Part shown: positions 48,901-59,941 of the stretch, in pieces | Position numbering within the stretch: the first letter of the stretch is position 1 | Layout: each line of letters starts with the position of its first letter | Source of the DNA: Euwallacea fornicatus | Lineage: Eukaryota; Arthropoda; Insecta; Coleoptera; Curculionidae | Length of the DNA stretch: 64,000 nucleotides | Reading direction: 5' to 3' | Assembly (NCBI RefSeq): GCF_040115645.1 | Contig: NW_027096063.1 | Span: forward strand, 186,001-250,000 | The notes under the pieces: model-generated | The model's input: the letters and a program-made list of their open reading frames with translations, nothing else | Told to the model about the DNA's origin: nothing | The model's database searches: none | Made by a program: the position numbers and the translations under genes

Positions 48901-50597
48901 AATGGGGCCTAAACGACAAATCGTCAACTTGGCTGTCCTAGAACAGTCAGTTTTTGTCCAAATCCTGTAAATCGCACGATTTAGGGCTATTTCCATCATT
49001 TCGATCAATCCTGAGTTTCAAAATCGCCAATTCCGTGAATCGGCGACTTTCGTCGGAAATTGACTTTTAACCATGCTTTGACGTAATTTCAACAACGCTG
49101 CGAGCAATTTTGTTCAAATCGTCTCCTTTTAGCAAAATAAGCCTAATGGGGCCATAAACGACAAATCGTCAACTTGGCTGTCCTAGAACAGTTAGTTTTG
49201 TCCAAATCGTGTAAATCGCACGATTTAGGGCTATTTGCATCATTTCGATCAATCCTGAGTTTCAAATCGTCACATCCGTGAAATCGGCAACTTTCGTCGG
49301 AAATTGACCGTTAACCATGTTTTGACGTTATTTCAACAACGCTGCGAGTAATGTTGTTCAAATCGTCTCCTTTTTGCAATATAAGCCTAATGGGGCCATA
49401 AACGACAAATTGCCAATTCGGCTTCGCCAGAACTGTCAGTTTTTGTCCAAATCCTGTAAATCGCACGATTTAGGGCTATTTCCATCATTTCGATCAATCC
49501 TGAGTTTCAAAATCGTCACATCCGTGAAATCGGCGACTTTCGTCGGAAATTGACCGTTAACCATGCTTTGACGTTATTTCAACAATGCTGCGAGTAATTT
49601 TGTTCAAATCGTCTCCTTTTAGCAAAATAAGCCTAATGGGGCCTTAAACGACAAATCGTCAACTTGGCTGTCCTAGAACAGTCAGTTTTTGTCCAAATCC
49701 TGTAAATCGCACGATTTAGGGCTATTTCCATCATTTCGATCAATCCTGAGTTTCAAAATCGCCAATTCCGTGAATCGGCGACTTTCGTCGGAAATTGACT
49801 TTTAACCATGCTTTGACGTAATTTCAACAACGCTGCGAGCAATTTTGTTCAAATCGTCTCCTTTTAGCAAAATAAGCCTAATGGGGCCATAAACGACAAA
49901 TTCCCAATTCGGCTGCGTTAGAACTGTCAGTTTTTGTCCAAATCCTGTAAATCGCACGATTTAGGGCTATTTCCATCATTTCGATCAATCCTGAGTTTCA
50001 AAATCATCACATCCGTGAAATCGGCAACTTTCGTCGGAAATTGACTTTTAACCATGCTTTGACGTTATTTCAACAACGCTACGAGTAATTTTGTTCAAAT
50101 CGTCTCCTTTTAGCAAAATAAGCCTAATGGGGCCATAAACGACAAATTCCCAATTCGGCTTCGCTAGAACTGTCAGTTTTGGTCCAAATCCTGTAAATCG
50201 CACGATTTAGGGCTATTTCCTTCATTTCAATCAATCCTGAGTTTCAAAATTGCCAATTCCGTGAAATCGGCGAGTTTCGTCGGAAATTGACCTTTAACCA
50301 TGCTTTGACGTTATTTCAACAACGCTACGAGCAATTTTGTTCAAATCGTCTCCTTTTAGCAAAATAAGCCTAATGGGGCCAAAAACGACAAATCGTCAAC
50401 TTGGCTGTCCTAGAACAGTCAGTTTTTGTCCAAATCGTGTAAATCGCATGATTTAGGGCTATTTCCATCATTTCGATCAATCCTGAGTTTCAAAATCGCC
50501 AATTCCGTGAATCGGCGACTTTCGTCGGAAATTGACTTTTAACCATGCTTTGACGTAATTTCAACAACGCTGCGAGCAATTTTGTTCAAATCGTCTC
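45934..50597. repeat. Long HOR, copy 4 (19 monomers, 4664 bp)
   Basis: It opens like the other copies but has fewer monomers between the opener and the trimers. Three trimers follow, then ATCATCACATCC, TTTTGGTCC and CCAAAAACG / GCATGATTT units. It is the copy with the most single-base deletions (about 48910, 49197 and 49265). Confidence 0.82.
47653..49860. repeat. Trimer sub-array, 3 copies (737, 736 and 735 bp)
   Basis: Trimers start at 47653, 48390 and 49126. The second is one base short (GGGGCCTAAACG near 48910). The third is two bases short (AGTTAGTTTTGTCC near 49197 and TTTCAAATCG near 49265). All three losses are in homopolymer runs. The CTTTTTGCAATA marker lies in the last trimer at 49370. 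Confidence 0.86.
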
Positions 50598-51333
50598 CTT
50601 TTAGTAAAATAAGCCTAATGGGGCCATAAACGACTAATTCCCAATTCGGCTGCGCTAGAACTGTCAGTTTTTGCCCAAATCCTGTAAATCGCACGATTTA
50701 GGGCTATTTCCATCATTTCGATCAATCCTGAGTTTCAAAATCGCCAATTCCGTGAATCGGCGACTTTCGTCGGAAATTGAATTTTAACCATGCTTTGACG
50801 TAATTTCAACAACGCTGCGAGCAATTTTGTTCAAATCGTCTCCTTTTAGCAAAATAAGCCTAATGGGGCCATAAACGACAAATTCTCAATTCGGCTGCGC
50901 TAGAACTGTCAGTTTTTGTCCAAATCCTGTAAATCGCACGATTTAGGGCTATTTCCATCATTTCGATCAATCCTGAGTTTCAAAATCGTCACATCCGTGA
51001 ATCGGCGACTTTCGTCGGAAATTGACTTTTAACCATGCTTTGACGTAATTTCAACAACGCTGCGAGCAATTTTGTTCAAATCGTCTCCTTTTAGCAAAAT
51101 AAGCCTAATGGGGCCATAAACGACAAATTCCCAATTCGGCTGCGTTAGAACTGTCAGTTTTTGTCCAAATCCTGTAAATCGCACGATTTAAGGCTATTTC
51201 CATCATTTCGATCAATCCTGAGTTTCAAAATCGTCAATTCCGCGAAATCGGCGACTTTCGTCGGAAATTGACCTTTAACCATGTTTTGACGTTATTTCAA
51301 CAACGCTACGAGTAATTTTGTTCAAATCGTCTC
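50598..51333. repeat. Truncated start of a fifth long HOR copy, 3 units
   Basis: The opener (TTAGTAAAA, GACTAATTCCC) and the TTCTCAATTCGG unit are present. The second unit then switches to GTGAATCGGCGAC near 51000, and the third becomes GTCAATTCCGCG with CCTTTAACCATGTTTT. Two exchange junctions therefore join the long HOR to a CTTATAGC cassette within about 250 bp. Confidence 0.78.
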
Positions 51334-52071
51334 CTTATAGCAAAATAAGCCTAATGGGGCCATAAACGACAAATTGCCAATTCGGTTGCGCTAGAACTGT
51401 CAGTTTTTGTCCAAATCCTGTAAATCGCACGATTTAGGGCTATTTTCTTCATTTCGATCAATCCTGAGTTTCAAAATCGTCAATTCCGCGAAATCGGCGA
51501 CTTTCGTCGGAAATTGACCTTTAACCATGTTTTGACGTTATTTCAACAACGCTACGAGTAATGCTGTTTAAATCGTCTCCTTATAGCAAAATAAGCCTAA
51601 TGGGGCCATAAACGACAAATTGCCAATTCGGCTGCGCTAGAACTGTCAGTTTTTGTCCAAATCGTGTAAATCGCACGATTTAGGGCTATTTCCATCATTT
51701 CGATCAATCCTGAGTTTCAAAATCGTCAATTCCGCGAAATCGGCGAGTTTCGTCGGAAATTGACCTTTAACCATGTTTTGACGTTATTTCAACAACGCTA
51801 CGAGTAATTTTGTTCAAAGCGTCTCCTTTTAGCAAAATAAGCCTAATGGGGCCATAAACGACAAATTGCCAATTCGGCTACGCTAGAACTGTCAGTTTTT
51901 GTCCAAATCCTGTAAATCGCACGATTTAGGGCTATTTCCTTCATTTCGATCAATCCTGAGTTTCAAAATCGTCAATTCCGCGAAATCGGCGACTTTCGTC
52001 GAAAATTGACCGCTAACCATGTTTTGACGTTATTTCAACAACGCTACGAGTAATTTTGTGCGAATTGTCTC
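51334..52071. repeat. CTTATAGC cassette, copy d (last three units)
   Basis: Units start at 51334, 51580 and 51826. They match copy e at 55268 with an offset of 3934 bp (16 monomers), sharing TATTTTCTTCATTTCG and GGCGAGTTTCG. The last unit ends in TTGACCGCTAACC and GTGCGAATTGTCTC and runs into the divergent subfamily. Confidence 0.82.
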
Positions 52072-52809
52072 ATTTTGACAAAATAAGCATAGTGAGGCCT
52101 TAATCGACAAATCGTCAATTTGGCTGTCCTAGAACAGGTCAGTTTTTGTCCAAATCCTGTAAATCGCACGATTTAGGGCTATTTTCATCATTTCGATTAA
52201 TCCTGAATTTTAAAATCTCCAATTCCGTGAAATCGGCGCGTTTCGTCGGAAATTGGCCGTTAACCATGTTTTGACGTTATTTCAACAACGCTACGAGTAA
52301 TTTTGTGCAAATTGTCTCATTTTGACAAAATAAGCATAGTGAGGCCTTAATCGACAAATCGTCAATTTGGCTGTCCCAGAACAGTCAGCTTTTTGTCCAA
52401 ATCGTGTAAATCGCACGATTTATAGCTTTTCTATCATTTCGATTAATCCTGAGTTTCAAAATCTCCAATTCCGTGAAATCGACGCGTTTCGTCGGAAATT
52501 GGCCGTTAACCATGTTTTGACGTTATTTCAACACGCTACGAGAAATTTTGTTCAAATCGTCTCATTTTGGCAAAATAAGCATAAGAAGGCCGTAATCGAC
52601 AAATCGTCAATTTGGCTGTCCTAGAACAGTCAGCTTTTTGTCCAAATCGTGTAAATCGCACGATTTATAGCTTTTCTATCATTTCGATTAATCCTGAGTT
52701 TCAAAATCTCCAATTCCGTGAAATCGACGCGTTTCGTCGGAAATTGACCTTTAACCATGTTTTGACGTTATTTCAACAACGCTACGAGTAATTTTGTTCA
52801 AATCGTCTC
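52072..52809. repeat. Divergent monomer subfamily, block 1 (3 units)
   Basis: Units start at 52072, 52319 and 52564. Diagnostic differences from the main family are CTCATTTTGACAAAATAAGC, GCATAGTGAGGCC or GCATAAGAAGGCC, TTAATCGAC, TCAATTTGGCTG, GCTTTTTGTCC, ATTTATAGCTTTTC, ATCTCCAATTCC, GACGCGTTTCG and TTGGCCGTTAACC. The first unit is one base long (GAACAGGTCAG) and the second one base short (TTCAACACGC). The third returns to the common type near 52741. The frame open at 52367-52624 lies here and is a chance product. Confidence 0.85.
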
Positions 52810-53632
52810 CTTTTAGCAAAATAAGCCTAATGGGGCCATAAACGACAAATTGCCAATTCGGCTACGCTAGAACTGTCAGTTTTTGTCCAAATCCTGTAAA
52901 TCGCACGATTTAGGGCTATTTCCATCATTTCGATCAATCCTGAGTTTCAAAATCGCCAATTCCGTGAATCGGCGACTTTCGTCGGAAATTGAATTTTAAC
53001 CATGCTTTGACGTAATTTCAACAACGCTGCGAGCAATTTTGTTCAAATCGTCTCCTTTTAGCAAAATAAGCCTAATGGGGCCATAAACGACAAATTCTCA
53101 ATTCGGCTGCGCTAGAACTGTCAGTTTTTGTCCAAATCCTGTAAATCGCACGATTTAGGGCTATTTCCATCATTTCGATCAATCCTGAGTTTCAAAATCG
53201 TCACATCCGTGAAATCGGCAACTTTCGTCGGAAATTGACTTTTAACCATGCTTTGACGTTATTTCAACAACGCTACGAGTAATTTTGTTCAAATCGTCTC
53301 CTTTTAGCAAAATAAGCCTAATGGGGCCTTAAACGACAAATCGTCAACTTGGCTGTCCTAGAACAGTTAGTTTTTGTCCAAATCGTGTAAATCGCACGAT
53401 TTAGGGCTATTTCCATCATTTCGATCAATCCTGAGTTTCAAAATCGTCACATCCGTGAAATCGGCAACTTTCGTCGGAAATTGACCGTTAACCATGTTTT
53501 GACGTTATTTCAACAACGCTGCGAGTAATGTTGTTCAAATCGTCTCCTTTTAGCAATATAAGCCTAATGGGGCCATAAACGACAAATTGCCAATTCGGCT
53601 TCGCTAGAACTGTCAGTTTTTGTCCAAATCCT

Positions 53633-53797
53633 GTAATCGCACGATTTAGGGCTATTTCCATCATTCGATCAATCCTGAGTTTTAAAAATCGTCACTCCCG
53701 TGAAATCGGCGAGTTTCGTCGGAAATTGACCTTTAACCATGCTTTGACGTTATTTCAACAACGCTACGAGCAATTTTGTTCAAATCGTCTCCTTTTT
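53633..53797. other. Cluster of four single-base homopolymer indels
   Basis: Within about 165 bp, four runs differ by one base from nearly all other monomers: CTGTAATCGC (AAA to AA), ATCATTCGATC (TTT to TT), GAGTTTTAAAAATCG (one extra A) and CTCCTTTTTAGC (one extra T). Monomer starts confirm it: 53547 to 53792 is 245 and 53792 to 54039 is 247. Real mutation is possible, but the concentration in homopolymers looks like consensus error. Confidence 0.7.
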
Positions 53798-54038
53798 AGC
53801 AAAATAAGCCTAATGGGGCCAAAAACGACAAATCGTCAACTTGGCTGTCCTAGAACAGTCAGTTTTTGTCCAAATCGTGTAAATCGCATGATTTAGGGCT
53901 ATTTCCTTCATTTCGATCAATCCTGAGTTTCAAAATCGCCAATTCCGTGAAATCGGCGACTTTCGTCGGAAATTGACCGTTAGCCATGCTTTGACGTTAT
54001 TTCAACAACGCTACGAGCAATTTTGTTCAAATCGTCTC

Positions 54039-54920
54039 CTTTTAGCAAAATAAGCCTAATGGGGCCTTACACGACAAATCGTCAACTTGGCTGTCCTAGA
54101 ACAGTCAGTTTTTGTCCAAATCCTGTAAATCGCACGATTTAGGGCTATTTCCATCATTTCGATCAATCCTGAGTTTCAAAATCGTCACATCCGTGAAATC
54201 GGCGACTTTCGTCGGAAATTGACCTTTAACCATGCTTTGACGTTATTTCAACAACGCTACGAGTAATTTTGTTCAAATCGTCTCCTTTTAGCAAAATAAG
54301 CCTAATGGGGCCATAAACGACAAATTGCCAATTCGGCTGTCCTAGAACAGTCAGTTTTTGTCCAAATCGTGTAAATCGCACGATTTAGGGCTATTTGCAT
54401 CATTTCGATCAATCCTGAGTTTCAAAATCGTCACATCCGTGAAATCGGCGACTTTCGTCGAAAATTGACCGTTAACCATGCTTTGACGTTATTTCAACAA
54501 TGCTGCGAGTAATTTTGTTCAAATCGTCTCCTTTTAGCAAAATAAGCCTAATGGGGCCTTAAACGACAAATCGTCAACTGGGCTGTCCTAGAACAGTCAG
54601 TTTTTGTCCAAATCCTGTAAATCGCACGATTTAGGTCTATTTCCATCATTTCGATCAATCCTGAGTTTCAAAATCGCCAATTCCGTGAATCGGCGACTTT
54701 CGTCGGAAATTGACTTTTAACCATGCTTTGACGTAATTTCAACAACGCTGCGAGCAATTTTGTTCAAATCGTCTCCTTTTAGCAAAATAAGCCTAATGGG
54801 GCCATAAACGACAAATTCCCAATTCGGCTGCGTTAGAACTGTCAGTTTTTGTCCAAATCCTGTAAATCGCACGATTTAAGGCTATTTCCATCATTTCGAT
54901 CAATCCTGAGTTTCAAAATC
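54039..54920. repeat. Long-range duplicated segment, right copy
   Basis: It matches 17451-18330 in four consecutive rare markers. The second unit, 54285, has the same fused dimorphic block (AATTCGGCTG joined to TCCTAGAACAG). After the TTAAGGC marker the copies part; this one then carries TTTCGTCCGAAATTG, a private change. Confidence 0.8.
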
Positions 54921-55021
54921 GTCACATCCGTGAAATCGGCAACTTTCGTCCGAAATTGACTTTTAACCATGCTTTGACGTTATTTCAACAACGCTACGAG
55001 CAATTTTGTTCAAATCGTCTC

Positions 55022-56005
55022 CTTTTAGCAAAATAAGCCTAATGGGGCCATAAACGACAAATTGCCAATTCGGCTACGCTAGAACTGTCAGTTTTTGTCC
55101 AAATCCTGTAAATCGCACGATTTAGGGCTATTTCCTTCATTTCGATCAATCCTGAGTTTCAAAATCGTCAATTCCGCGAAATCGGCGACTTTCGTCGGAA
55201 ATTGACCTTTAACCATGTTTTGACGTTATTTCAACAACGCTACGAGTAATTTTGTTCAAATCGTCTCCTTATAGCAAAATAAGCCTAATGGGGCCATAAA
55301 CGACAAATTGCCAATTCGGTTGCGCTAGAACTGTCAGTTTTTGTCCAAATCCTGTAAATCGCACGATTTAGGGCTATTTTCTTCATTTCGATCAATCCTG
55401 AGTTTCAAAATCGTCAATTCCGCGAAATCGGCGACTTTCGTCGGAAATTGACCTTTAACCATGTTTTGACGTTATTTCAACAACGCTACGAGTAATGCTG
55501 TTTAAATCGTCTCCTTATAGCAAAATAAGCCTAATGGGGCCATAAACGACAAATTGCCAATTCGGCTGCGCTAGAACTGTCAGTTTTTGTCCAAATCGTG
55601 TAAATCGCACGATTTAGGGCTATTTCCATCATTTCGATCAATCCTGAGTTTCAAAATCGTCAATTCCGCGAAATCGGCGAGTTTCGTCGGAAATTGACCT
55701 TTAACCATGTTTTGACGTTATTTCAACAACGCTACGAGTAATTTTGTTCAAATCGTCTCCTTTTAGCAAAATAAGCCTAATGGGGCCATAAACGACAAAT
55801 TGCCAATTCGGCTACGCTAGAACTGTCAGTTTTTGTCCAAATCCTGTAAATCGCACGATTTAGGGCTATTTCCTTCATTTCGATCAATCCTGAGTTTCAA
55901 AATCGTCAATTCCGCGAAATCGGCGACTTTCGTCGAAAATTGACCGCTAACCATGTTTTGACGTTATTTCAACAACGCTACGAGTAATTTTGTGCGAATT
56001 GTCTC
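55022..56005. repeat. CTTATAGC four-monomer cassette, copy e
   Basis: Units start at 55022, 55268, 55514 and 55760, all 246 bp, with the same block order as copy a. The last unit ends TCGAAAATTGACCGCTAACC and leads into the divergent subfamily, as copy d does. Copies a, b and c instead end TTGAATTTTAACC. The d/e arrangement may be the ancestral context. Confidence 0.84.
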
Positions 56006-56743
56006 ATTTTGACAAAATAAGCATAGTGAGGCCTTAATCGACAAATCGTCAATTTGGCTGTCCTAGAACAGTCAGTTTTTGTCCAAATCCTGTAAATCGC
56101 ACGATTTAGGGCTATTTTCATCATTTCGATTAATCCTGAATTTTAAAATCTCCAATTCCGTGAAATCGGCGCGTTTCGTCGGAAATTGGCCGTTAACCAT
56201 GTTTTGACGTTATTTCAACAACGCTACGAGTAATTTTGTGCAAATTGTCTCATTTTGACAAAATAAGCATAGTGAGGCCTTAATCGACAAATCGTCAATT
56301 TGGCTGTCCCAGAACAGTCAGCTTTTTGTCCAAATCGTGTAAATCGCACGATTTATAGCTTTTCTATCATTTCGATTAATCCTGAGTTTCAAAATCTCCA
56401 ATTCCGTGAAATCGACGCGTTTCGTCGGAAATTGGCCGTTAACCATGTTTTGACGTTATTTCAACAACGCTACGAGAAATTTTGTTCAAATCGTCTCATT
56501 TTGGCAAAATAAGCATAAGAAGGCCGTAATCGACAAATCGTCAATTTGGCTGTCCTAGAACAGTCAGTTTTTGTCCAAATTGTGTAAATCGCACGATTTA
56601 GGGCTATTTCCATCATTTCGATCAATCCTGAGTTTCAAAATCGTCAATTCCGCGAAATCGGCGACTTTCGTCGGAAATTGACCTTTAACCATGTTTTGAC
56701 GTTATTTCAACAACGCTACGAGTAATTTTGTTCAAATCGTCTC
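56006..56743. repeat. Divergent monomer subfamily, block 2 (3 units)
   Basis: Starts are 56006, 56252 and 56498, corresponding to block 1 at an offset of 3934 bp. It lacks block 1's extra G and missing A, so all units here are 246 bp. The third unit reverts to common type earlier (CAGTTTTTGTCCAAATTGTG), at about 56565. The 70-codon frame at 56300-56512 is identical to the one at 58760 because the two units are copies 2460 bp apart. Confidence 0.85.
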
Positions 56744-58711
56744 CTTATAGCAAAATAAGCCTAATGGGGACATAAACGACAAATTGCCAATTCGGCTGCG
56801 CTAGAACTGTCAGTTTTTGTCCAAATCGTGTAAATCGCACGATTTAGGGCTATTTCCATCATTTCGATCAATCCTGAGTTTTGAAATCGTCAATTCCACG
56901 AAATCGGCAACTTTCGTCGGAAATTGACCGTTAACCATGTTTTGACGTTATTTCAACAACGCTGCGAGTAATGCTGTTTAAATCGTCTCCTTTTAGCAAT
57001 ATAAGCTTAATGGGGCCATAAACGACAAATTGCCAATTCGGCTTCTCTAGAACTGTCAGTTTTTGTCCAAATCCTGTAAATCGCACGATTTAGGGCTATT
57101 TCCATCATTTCGATCAATCCTGAGTTTCAAAATCGTCACATCCGTGAAATCGGCGACTTTCGTCGGAAATTGACCTTTAACCATGCTTTGACATTATTTC
57201 AACAACGCTACGAGTAATTTTGTTAAAATCGTCTCCTTTTAGCAAAATAAGCCTAATGGGGCCATAAACGACAAATTGCCAATTCGGCTGCGCTAGAACT
57301 GTCAGTTTTTGTCCAAATCGTGTAAATCGCACGATTTAGGGCTATTTCCTTCATTTCGATAAATCCTAAGTTTCAAAATCGCCAATTCCGTGAAATCGAC
57401 GCGTTTCGTCGGAAATTGACCTTTAACCATGTTTTGACGTTATTTCAACAACGCTGCGAGTAATGCTGTTTAAATCGTCTCCTTATAGCAAAATAAGCCT
57501 AATGGGGCCATAAACGACAAATTGCCAATTCGGCTGCGCTAGAACTGTCAGTTTTTGTCCAAATCGTGTAAATCGCACGATTTAGGGCTATTTCCATCAT
57601 TTCGATCAATCCTGAGTTTTGAAATCGTCAATTCCACGAAATCGGCAACTTTCGTCGGAAATTGACCGTTAACCATGTTTTGACGTTATTTCAACAACGC
57701 TGCGAGTAATGCTGTTTAAATCGTCTCCTTTTAGCAATATAAGCTTAATGGGGCCATAAACGACAAATTGCCAATTCGGCTTCGCTAGAACTGTCAGTTT
57801 TTGTCCAAATCCTGTAAATCGCACGATTTAGGGCTATTTCCATCATTTCGATCAATCCTGAGTTTCAAAATCGTCACATCCGTGAAATCGGCGACTTTCG
57901 TCGGAAATTGACCTTTAACCATGCTTTGACATTATTTCAACAACGCTACGAGTAATTTTGTTAAAATCGTCTCCTTTTAGCAAAATAAGCCTAATGGGGC
58001 CATAAACGACAAATTGCCAATTCGGCTGCGCTAGAACTGTCAGTTTTTGTCCAAATCGTGTAAATCGCACGATTTAGGGCTATTTCCTTCATTTCGATCA
58101 ATCCTGAGTTTCAAAATCGTCAATTCCGCGAAATCGGCGACTTTCGTCGGAAATTGACCTTTAACCATGTTTTGACGTTATTTCAACAACACTACGAGTA
58201 ATTTTGTTCAAATCGTCTCCTTATAGCAAAATAAGCCTAATGGGGCCATAAACGACAAATTGCCAATTCGGCTGCGCTAGAACTGTCAGTTTTTGTCCAA
58301 ATCGTGTAAATCGCACGATTTAGGGCTATTTCCATCATTTCGATCAATCCTGAGTTTCAAAATCGTCAATTCCGCGAAATCGGCGACTTTCGTCGGAAAT
58401 TGACCTTTAACCATGTTTTGACGTTATTTCAACAACGCTACGAGTAATTTTGTTCAAATCGTCTCTTTTTAGCAAAATAAGCCTAATGGGGCCATAAACG
58501 ACAAATTGCCAATTCGGCTACGCTAGAACTGTCAGTTTTTGTCCAAATCCTGTAAATCGCACGATTTAGGGCTATTTCCTTCATTTCGATCAATCCTGAG
58601 TTTCAAAATCGTCAATTCTGCGAAATCGGCGACTTTCGTCGGAAATTGACCTTTAACCATGTTTTGACGTTATTTCAACAACGCTACGAGTAATTTTGTG
58701 CAAATTGTCTC
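56744..58711. repeat. Older mixed monomers, 8 units
   Basis: All units are close to 246 bp. Markers are TTTTGAAATCGTCAATTCCACG, AAGCTTAATGG (56990 and 57728, 738 bp apart), TTGACATTATTTC with TTGTTAAAATCG, and GATAAATCCTAAG. The stretch 56498 to about 57470 recurs at 59696 to about 60670 (offset 3198 bp, 13 monomers), including the rare GCTTCTCTAGAAC at 57042 and 60240. Confidence 0.75.
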
Positions 58712-59203
58712 ATTTTGACAAAATAAGCATAGTGAGGCCTTAATCGACAAATCGTCAATTTGGCTGTCCCAGAACAGTCAGCTTTTTGTCCAAATCGTGT
58801 AAATCGCACGATTTATAGCTTTTCTATCATTTCGATTAATCCTGAGTTTCAAAATCTCCAATTCCGTGAAATCGACGCGTTTCGTCGGAAATTGGCCGTT
58901 AACCATGTTTTGACGTTATTTCAACAACGCTACGAGAAATTTTGTTCAAATCGTCTCATTTTGGCAAAATAAGCATAAGAAGGCCGTAATCGACAAATCG
59001 TCAATTTGGCTGTCCTAGAACAGTCAGTTTTTGTCCAAATCGTGTAAATCGCATGATTTAGGGCTATTTCCTTCATTTCGATCAATCCTGAGTTTCAAAA
59101 TCGCCAATTCCGTGAAATCGGCGACTTTCGTCGGAAATTGACCGTTAGCCATGCTTTGACGTTATTTCAACAACGCTACGAGTAATTTTGTTCAAATCGT
59201 CTC
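58712..59203. repeat. Divergent monomer subfamily, block 3 (2 units)
   Basis: The units at 58712 and 58958 repeat 56252 and 56498 at an offset of 2460 bp (10 monomers). The second returns to the common family after TCAGTTTTTGTCC, near 59040, here to a GCATGATTT / CCGTTAGCC type-A tail. The join differs from block 2, so an exchange occurred inside this unit. Confidence 0.85.
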
Positions 59204-59449
59204 CTTTTAACAAAATAAGCCTAATGCGGCCAAAAACGACAAATCGTCAACTTGGCTGTCCTAGAACAGTCAGTTTTTGTCCAAATCGTGTAAATCGCAT
59301 GATTTAGGGCTATTTCCTTCATTTCGATCAATCCTGAGTTTCAAAATCGCCAATTCCGTGAAATCGGCGACTTTCGTCGGAAATTGACCTTTAACCATGC
59401 TTTGACGTTATTTCAACAACGCTACGAGCAATTTTGTTCAAATCGTCTC
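59204..59449. repeat. Type A-like monomer between divergent blocks
   Basis: A single 246-bp unit begins CTTTTAACAAAATAAG with AATGCGGCC and CCAAAAACG, GTGTAAATCGCATG and CCTTTAACC. AATGCGGCC and TTTTAACAAAA were not noticed elsewhere in the window. Confidence 0.7.
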
Positions 59450-59941
59450 ATTTTAGCAAAATAAGCCTAACGTTGCCTTAAACGACAAATCGTCAACTTG
59501 GCTGTCCTAGAACAGTCAGTTTTTGTCCAAATCCTGTAAACCGCACGATTTAGGGCTATTTCCATCATTTCGATTAATCCTGAGTTTCAAAATCTCCAAT
59601 TCCGTGAAATCGACGCGTTTCGTCGGAAATTGGCCGTTAACCATGTTTTGACGTTATTTCAACAACGCTACGAGAAATTTTGTTCAAATCGTCTCATTTT
59701 GGCAAAATAAGCATAAGAAGGCCGTAATCGACAAATCGTCAATTTGGCTGTCCTAGAACAGTCAGTTTTTGTCCAAATTGTGTAAATCGCACGATTTAGG
59801 GCTATTTCCATCATTTCGATCAATCCTGAGTTTCAAAATCGTCAATTCCGCGAAATCGGCGACTTTCGTCGGAAATTGACCTTTAACCATGTTTTGACGT
59901 TATTTCAACAACGCTACGAGTAATTTTGTTCAAATCGTCTC
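59450..59941. repeat. Divergent monomer subfamily, block 4 (2 units, chimeric)
   Basis: The first unit starts CATTTTAGC with CCTAACGTTGCC, GTAAACCGCACG and a common-type middle, then becomes divergent (ATCTCCAATTCC, GACGCGTTTCG, TTGGCCGTT). The second, at 59696, matches 56498 including CCAAATTGTG. GTAAACCGC breaks the 16-bp dyad in this unit. Confidence 0.78.

Larger units (their letters stand above)
52810..55021. repeat. Mixed monomers, 9 units, with an indel-rich stretch
   Basis: It starts with a chimera of a GGCTACGC unit and the TTGAATTTTAACC type, followed by a TTCTCAATTCGG unit (53055), so it re-enters the long HOR. It then continues with an AGTTAG unit, a GCAATATAAG unit and a CCAAAAACG / GCATGATTT unit. 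From 54039 it holds the duplicate of 17451-18330. Four homopolymer indels lie between about 53635 and 53797. Confidence 0.75.

Noticed and set aside
48823..49008. 61-codon open frame on the - strand
   Set aside because: It depends on a one-base loss (GGGGCCTAAACG near 48910) in a single monomer. Neighbouring trimers have stops in the same place.
52367..52624. 85-codon open frame on the + strand
   Set aside because: It lies in the divergent satellite subfamily. Its extra length over the 70-codon versions comes from one missing A near 52533, and it overlaps two tandem units. There is no start context, no domain, and it does not continue in other monomers.
56300..56512. 70-codon open frame on the + strand, identical to 58760-58972
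   Set aside because: The identity reflects duplication of the DNA unit at a 2460-bp offset, not protein conservation. The extra T in GCTTTTTGTCC of this subfamily shifts the frame past a stop.
58760..58972. 70-codon open frame on the + strand
   Set aside because: Copy of the frame at 56300 inside a satellite unit; same reasons.
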